Positions 61,613 through 64,000 of a DNA stretch of 64,000 bases are shown here, one piece after another (the first letter of the stretch is position 1; each line of letters begins with the position of its first letter). The position numbers and the translations under genes were made by a program. The notes beneath the pieces are model-generated. The model saw only the letters and a program-made list of their open reading frames with translations. It was not told the origin of the DNA and searched no databases. The stretch is from Coniella vitis (lineage: Eukaryota; Ascomycota; Sordariomycetes; Diaporthales; Schizoparmaceae). The DNA lies in assembly GCA_011317545.1 (NCBI GenBank), contig WUJK01000010.1, positions 1,240,001-1,304,000 of the forward strand. Direction: 5' to 3'.

Positions 61613-64000
61613 GTCGTCAAATCCCACGCCTCTCTGCGGCTAGCTCTCTCTGACTTGCATAACAAGTAATGACAGTCTAGATACCAGCACACTGGTATAG
61701 GCCTGGTCTGACCAGGCCACAGCGCGGCAGGGTGGCACGAGGAAGCTGCGCAGGGAAGTGGTTGCGCATCTCTCAGAACGAGACTGTGGGCGACAGGGCG
61801 ATGCTGGTGGCTGTGCGCTTACCTTTGACGGAACATCTGAGGTGTAATAAAGCTCCCGCCGTTCGCAGGCCGTGCGGGAGAATGGGTGTTGACAGGTGTG
61901 TAGATATACGGACGGTGTTCTTATCGGCGCGTCGTTGTTTGACGGGCACCAAACACGGCCCAGGACGGACTGCACGGACCAAGGTGCCCGGACGGCACAC
62001 AAGATTGCGTGTTCGTATTTCGGGCGCGATGGGTTGGGTAAGGCGGCGTGGACGCTACCAGTAGTAAGGCTGGCAGTGTCTCGGGGCGCGGGTGGGGGAG
62101 ACTGCGTGGCCCGGATATAGGTCGGCGGTCGATGGTCGGTGGTTGGTGCTTAGGCGAAGAGGCTGAGGCGGGTGCAACTTCATACGCTGCGACGACAGCG
62201 ATGCGCCCCGAAGATGATCGTTCCGCAAACAGCAGCGAGCAGCAACAGGGTGATTGAATGGCCAGTCGTATCTAGCCAGGTATAGAAAGTTGATGCTGCG
62301 ATATGCGACACTCAGGTGGTATGAGCCGTTTTTGTGTTCGCCTGCCGCCTGCTTGCACTTTTCGTGACCGCTGACAGACGGCAGCAAAGCCAGTACAGCG
62401 GCGCAACGATGGGCAAGACGACTGCGTGCGCGGACGTGTGCGCGCGCGCGTGTGTACAACAGATATGTAAGTCCAGGCGGCGCAAATCTACCACCGCTCG
62501 TCGAGAATGCGCGGCAAGCAGAGCCTAGCGTCGCGAAGTGGATGGTGCGGGTGCAGCGTGGGCTCGGGGACCAGGCTGCCGTCGGTCACCTTGAGTTGAG
62601 GCTTGCAGTGGTTCGTCTGACTGTTTGGCTAGCTGGCTAGCTGGCGGCGTGGGAGGAGCACAATTGGAACGACCAGACACGGCGCGAACGAGAAATGAGG
62701 GCCTGCAGCAAGCAGTGCAGCAAAAGAGCCAGGAAAAAGGGCGATGATAGAGTCGACAAGAGCGAGCCAAAGGAGCAGCCCCGGAGGAGCGCAGCGGCAG
62801 CTTACAGCAGAAGGCGCGGCACGGAGCAGACGTGCGGATGAGTTCAAGGGCGATGCAGAGTGTGGAAAGTGCTGGGCAGAGAGGATCAGTAACGGCGTCC
62901 AACAGGGTCAGAGGCGCCAGATAGAGCGGGGAGCGGGAATCACGAGGCTTGGAGAGGAAGGGGAGGGAAAAATCATTAAAATAAAAAATGGACAATGAAG
63001 AAAGGTGACAAAAGAGGACAGAGGACCCAAGATGCACACGAGGCCCACGCAATGTCGGATATGAATGTGCTGCACCGAGTGTCTAGGAGCAGGAGCGAGC
63101 GCGCGTGGGAGAAATCGGTACCACAGTACAATGCCACGGTACATTCCAGCGGGTAGGGCAGGGGCAGGCGCCGGGGGGTTGGGAGCAGTGGCAGCGCCGG
63201 GGTTATTATGGACCGCTGGGCGAACGCTAGGATACTTCAGAAAGAGAGAGAAAGAGAGAGCGCGCGTGGGCGGGTGCTGCGTGGGCTGGCCAGGGTTGCA
63301 GTGGGGTAGGTATGCAGGGCCAGCAAGTACTCTTGTACAGGGTACATGGCCTGAGTGATTTGCAAAAGCCAGAGTACATGGGACTAGGATACATTGGACC
63401 GTAATAAGTATAGTCTAGGATGCCACACACCACCATCCCAGTACTGGGCTTTCCTCACGTAGTGCGCCAACACAGATACTATATAGAAACAGACCAAGAC
63501 AGGGGCACCCTTTAAAGAGCCTTTGAGGGTGGTGCGCTTACAAGGCTTAAAGGACTGTATTATGGCGGCAGCGAAAGGGCAGCCGAGCTTATAGTACTAA
63601 GGACAGCCATTTCCGTGTCTGCAATCGAAGCATGAGCATATATATGGCCCCGAGCAGTGTCAACTGTATACTGTACATGTTGCACAGAAAGGGCACACAC
63701 ACAATACTCCTTTGAGATATGGCTGACGGGAGCGAAGTATGTGTGGGCTGAGGTACCTGCTACCCGTGGCGGATACTTGTTCGGCAGGTCACCGTCTTTT
63801 CATGCGCTGCATGTCGCACGGTCGGCTTCGTCTACCGGGCAGGTACTATGTACAAGGAGCAAAGCACTGAAAAGCGTAGGGCAAAAGGCTCTACTATTAT
63901 GGTACCATTTATTCTGGCTGTCTTGTCACCTGCTGCCGCGGCAAGCCCAGAGCCCCAAGTGCAAAAGCAGTATCAGTACTATGGACCACGTATCTTAGCT
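61613..64000. promoter_or_regulatory. Upstream region of csp-2 to the window end
   Basis: About 2.4 kb without a recognisable gene, probably 5' UTR and promoter of csp-2. It includes an alternating purine-pyrimidine run (about 62422-62456, CG/TG-rich), a TGGCTAGC tandem at about 62626-62645, a GA-rich run ending in CGCGCG (63239-63266) and a cluster of GTAC palindromes in 63116-63400. The longest frame (62525-63052, minus) is Cys/Ser/Leu/Pro-rich and unconvincing. Confidence 0.45.

Noticed and set aside
62525..63052. 175-codon minus-strand ORF upstream of csp-2
   Set aside because: Composition (Cys, Ser, Pro, Leu) is that of GC-rich non-coding DNA; no motif.

Overview
The window comes from a filamentous ascomycete (Pezizomycotina; gene content fits Sordariomycetes, but the species cannot be named). 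It shows a two-compartment genome. Two gene islands of normal composition (about 16.4-31.6 kb and 47.4-64 kb) carry short 47-95 bp introns and conserved fungal genes. They are separated by AT-rich blocks (1-16.4 kb, 32-47.4 kb) whose CpA and TpG dinucleotides are almost absent while CpG survives. That is the signature of saturated repeat-induced point mutation (RIP). No ORF of use survives in those blocks.

Repeat blocks. The decayed DNA can be resolved into nested elements from direct repeats and target-site duplications: (i) two 527-532 bp TRIM-like elements with 188-bp LTRs (290-821 and, inverted, 45222-45748); (ii) a complete 7.26-kb Ty3/gypsy element with 339-bp LTRs and ATTTA target duplications (32592-39852, minus strand), sitting in an LTR of an older gypsy element; (iii) two copies of a second gypsy family (A, about 6.6-12.2 kb; B, about 39.9-47.4 kb, both minus strand) that differ in nested insertions, so each supplies empty sites for the other; (iv) a 627-bp solo LTR (9915-10541) in copy A; (v) two truncated copies of an element ending in (TAAA)n, one with a 14-bp target duplication, that carries an antisense-looking ORF family. 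A RIP-mutated inverted copy of that family opens the window.

Island 1 has six housekeeping genes with strictly alternating strands: BolA-like BOL2 (-), NIF3 family (+), VPS51 of the GARP tethering complex (-), RMI1 of the Sgs1-Top3-Rmi1 complex (+), SKI3 of the Ski/exosome mRNA-decay complex (-) and UTP22 of the SSU processome (+). They share three divergent promoters and two short convergent 3' regions. About 2.1 kb without a recognised gene follows.

Island 2 has two large genes separated by about 4.2 kb without a recognisable gene. The first (49221-54865, +) is a secreted, probably GPI-anchored, mucin-like cell-surface protein that I resolve into 17 exons. Its Ser/Thr stalk is cut by a run of 13 consecutive phase-2 introns into mostly tiny frame-preserving exons. 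The second (59062-61612, -) is a grainyhead/CP2-type transcription factor (csp-2-like) with about 2.4 kb of gene-free upstream DNA running to the window end.
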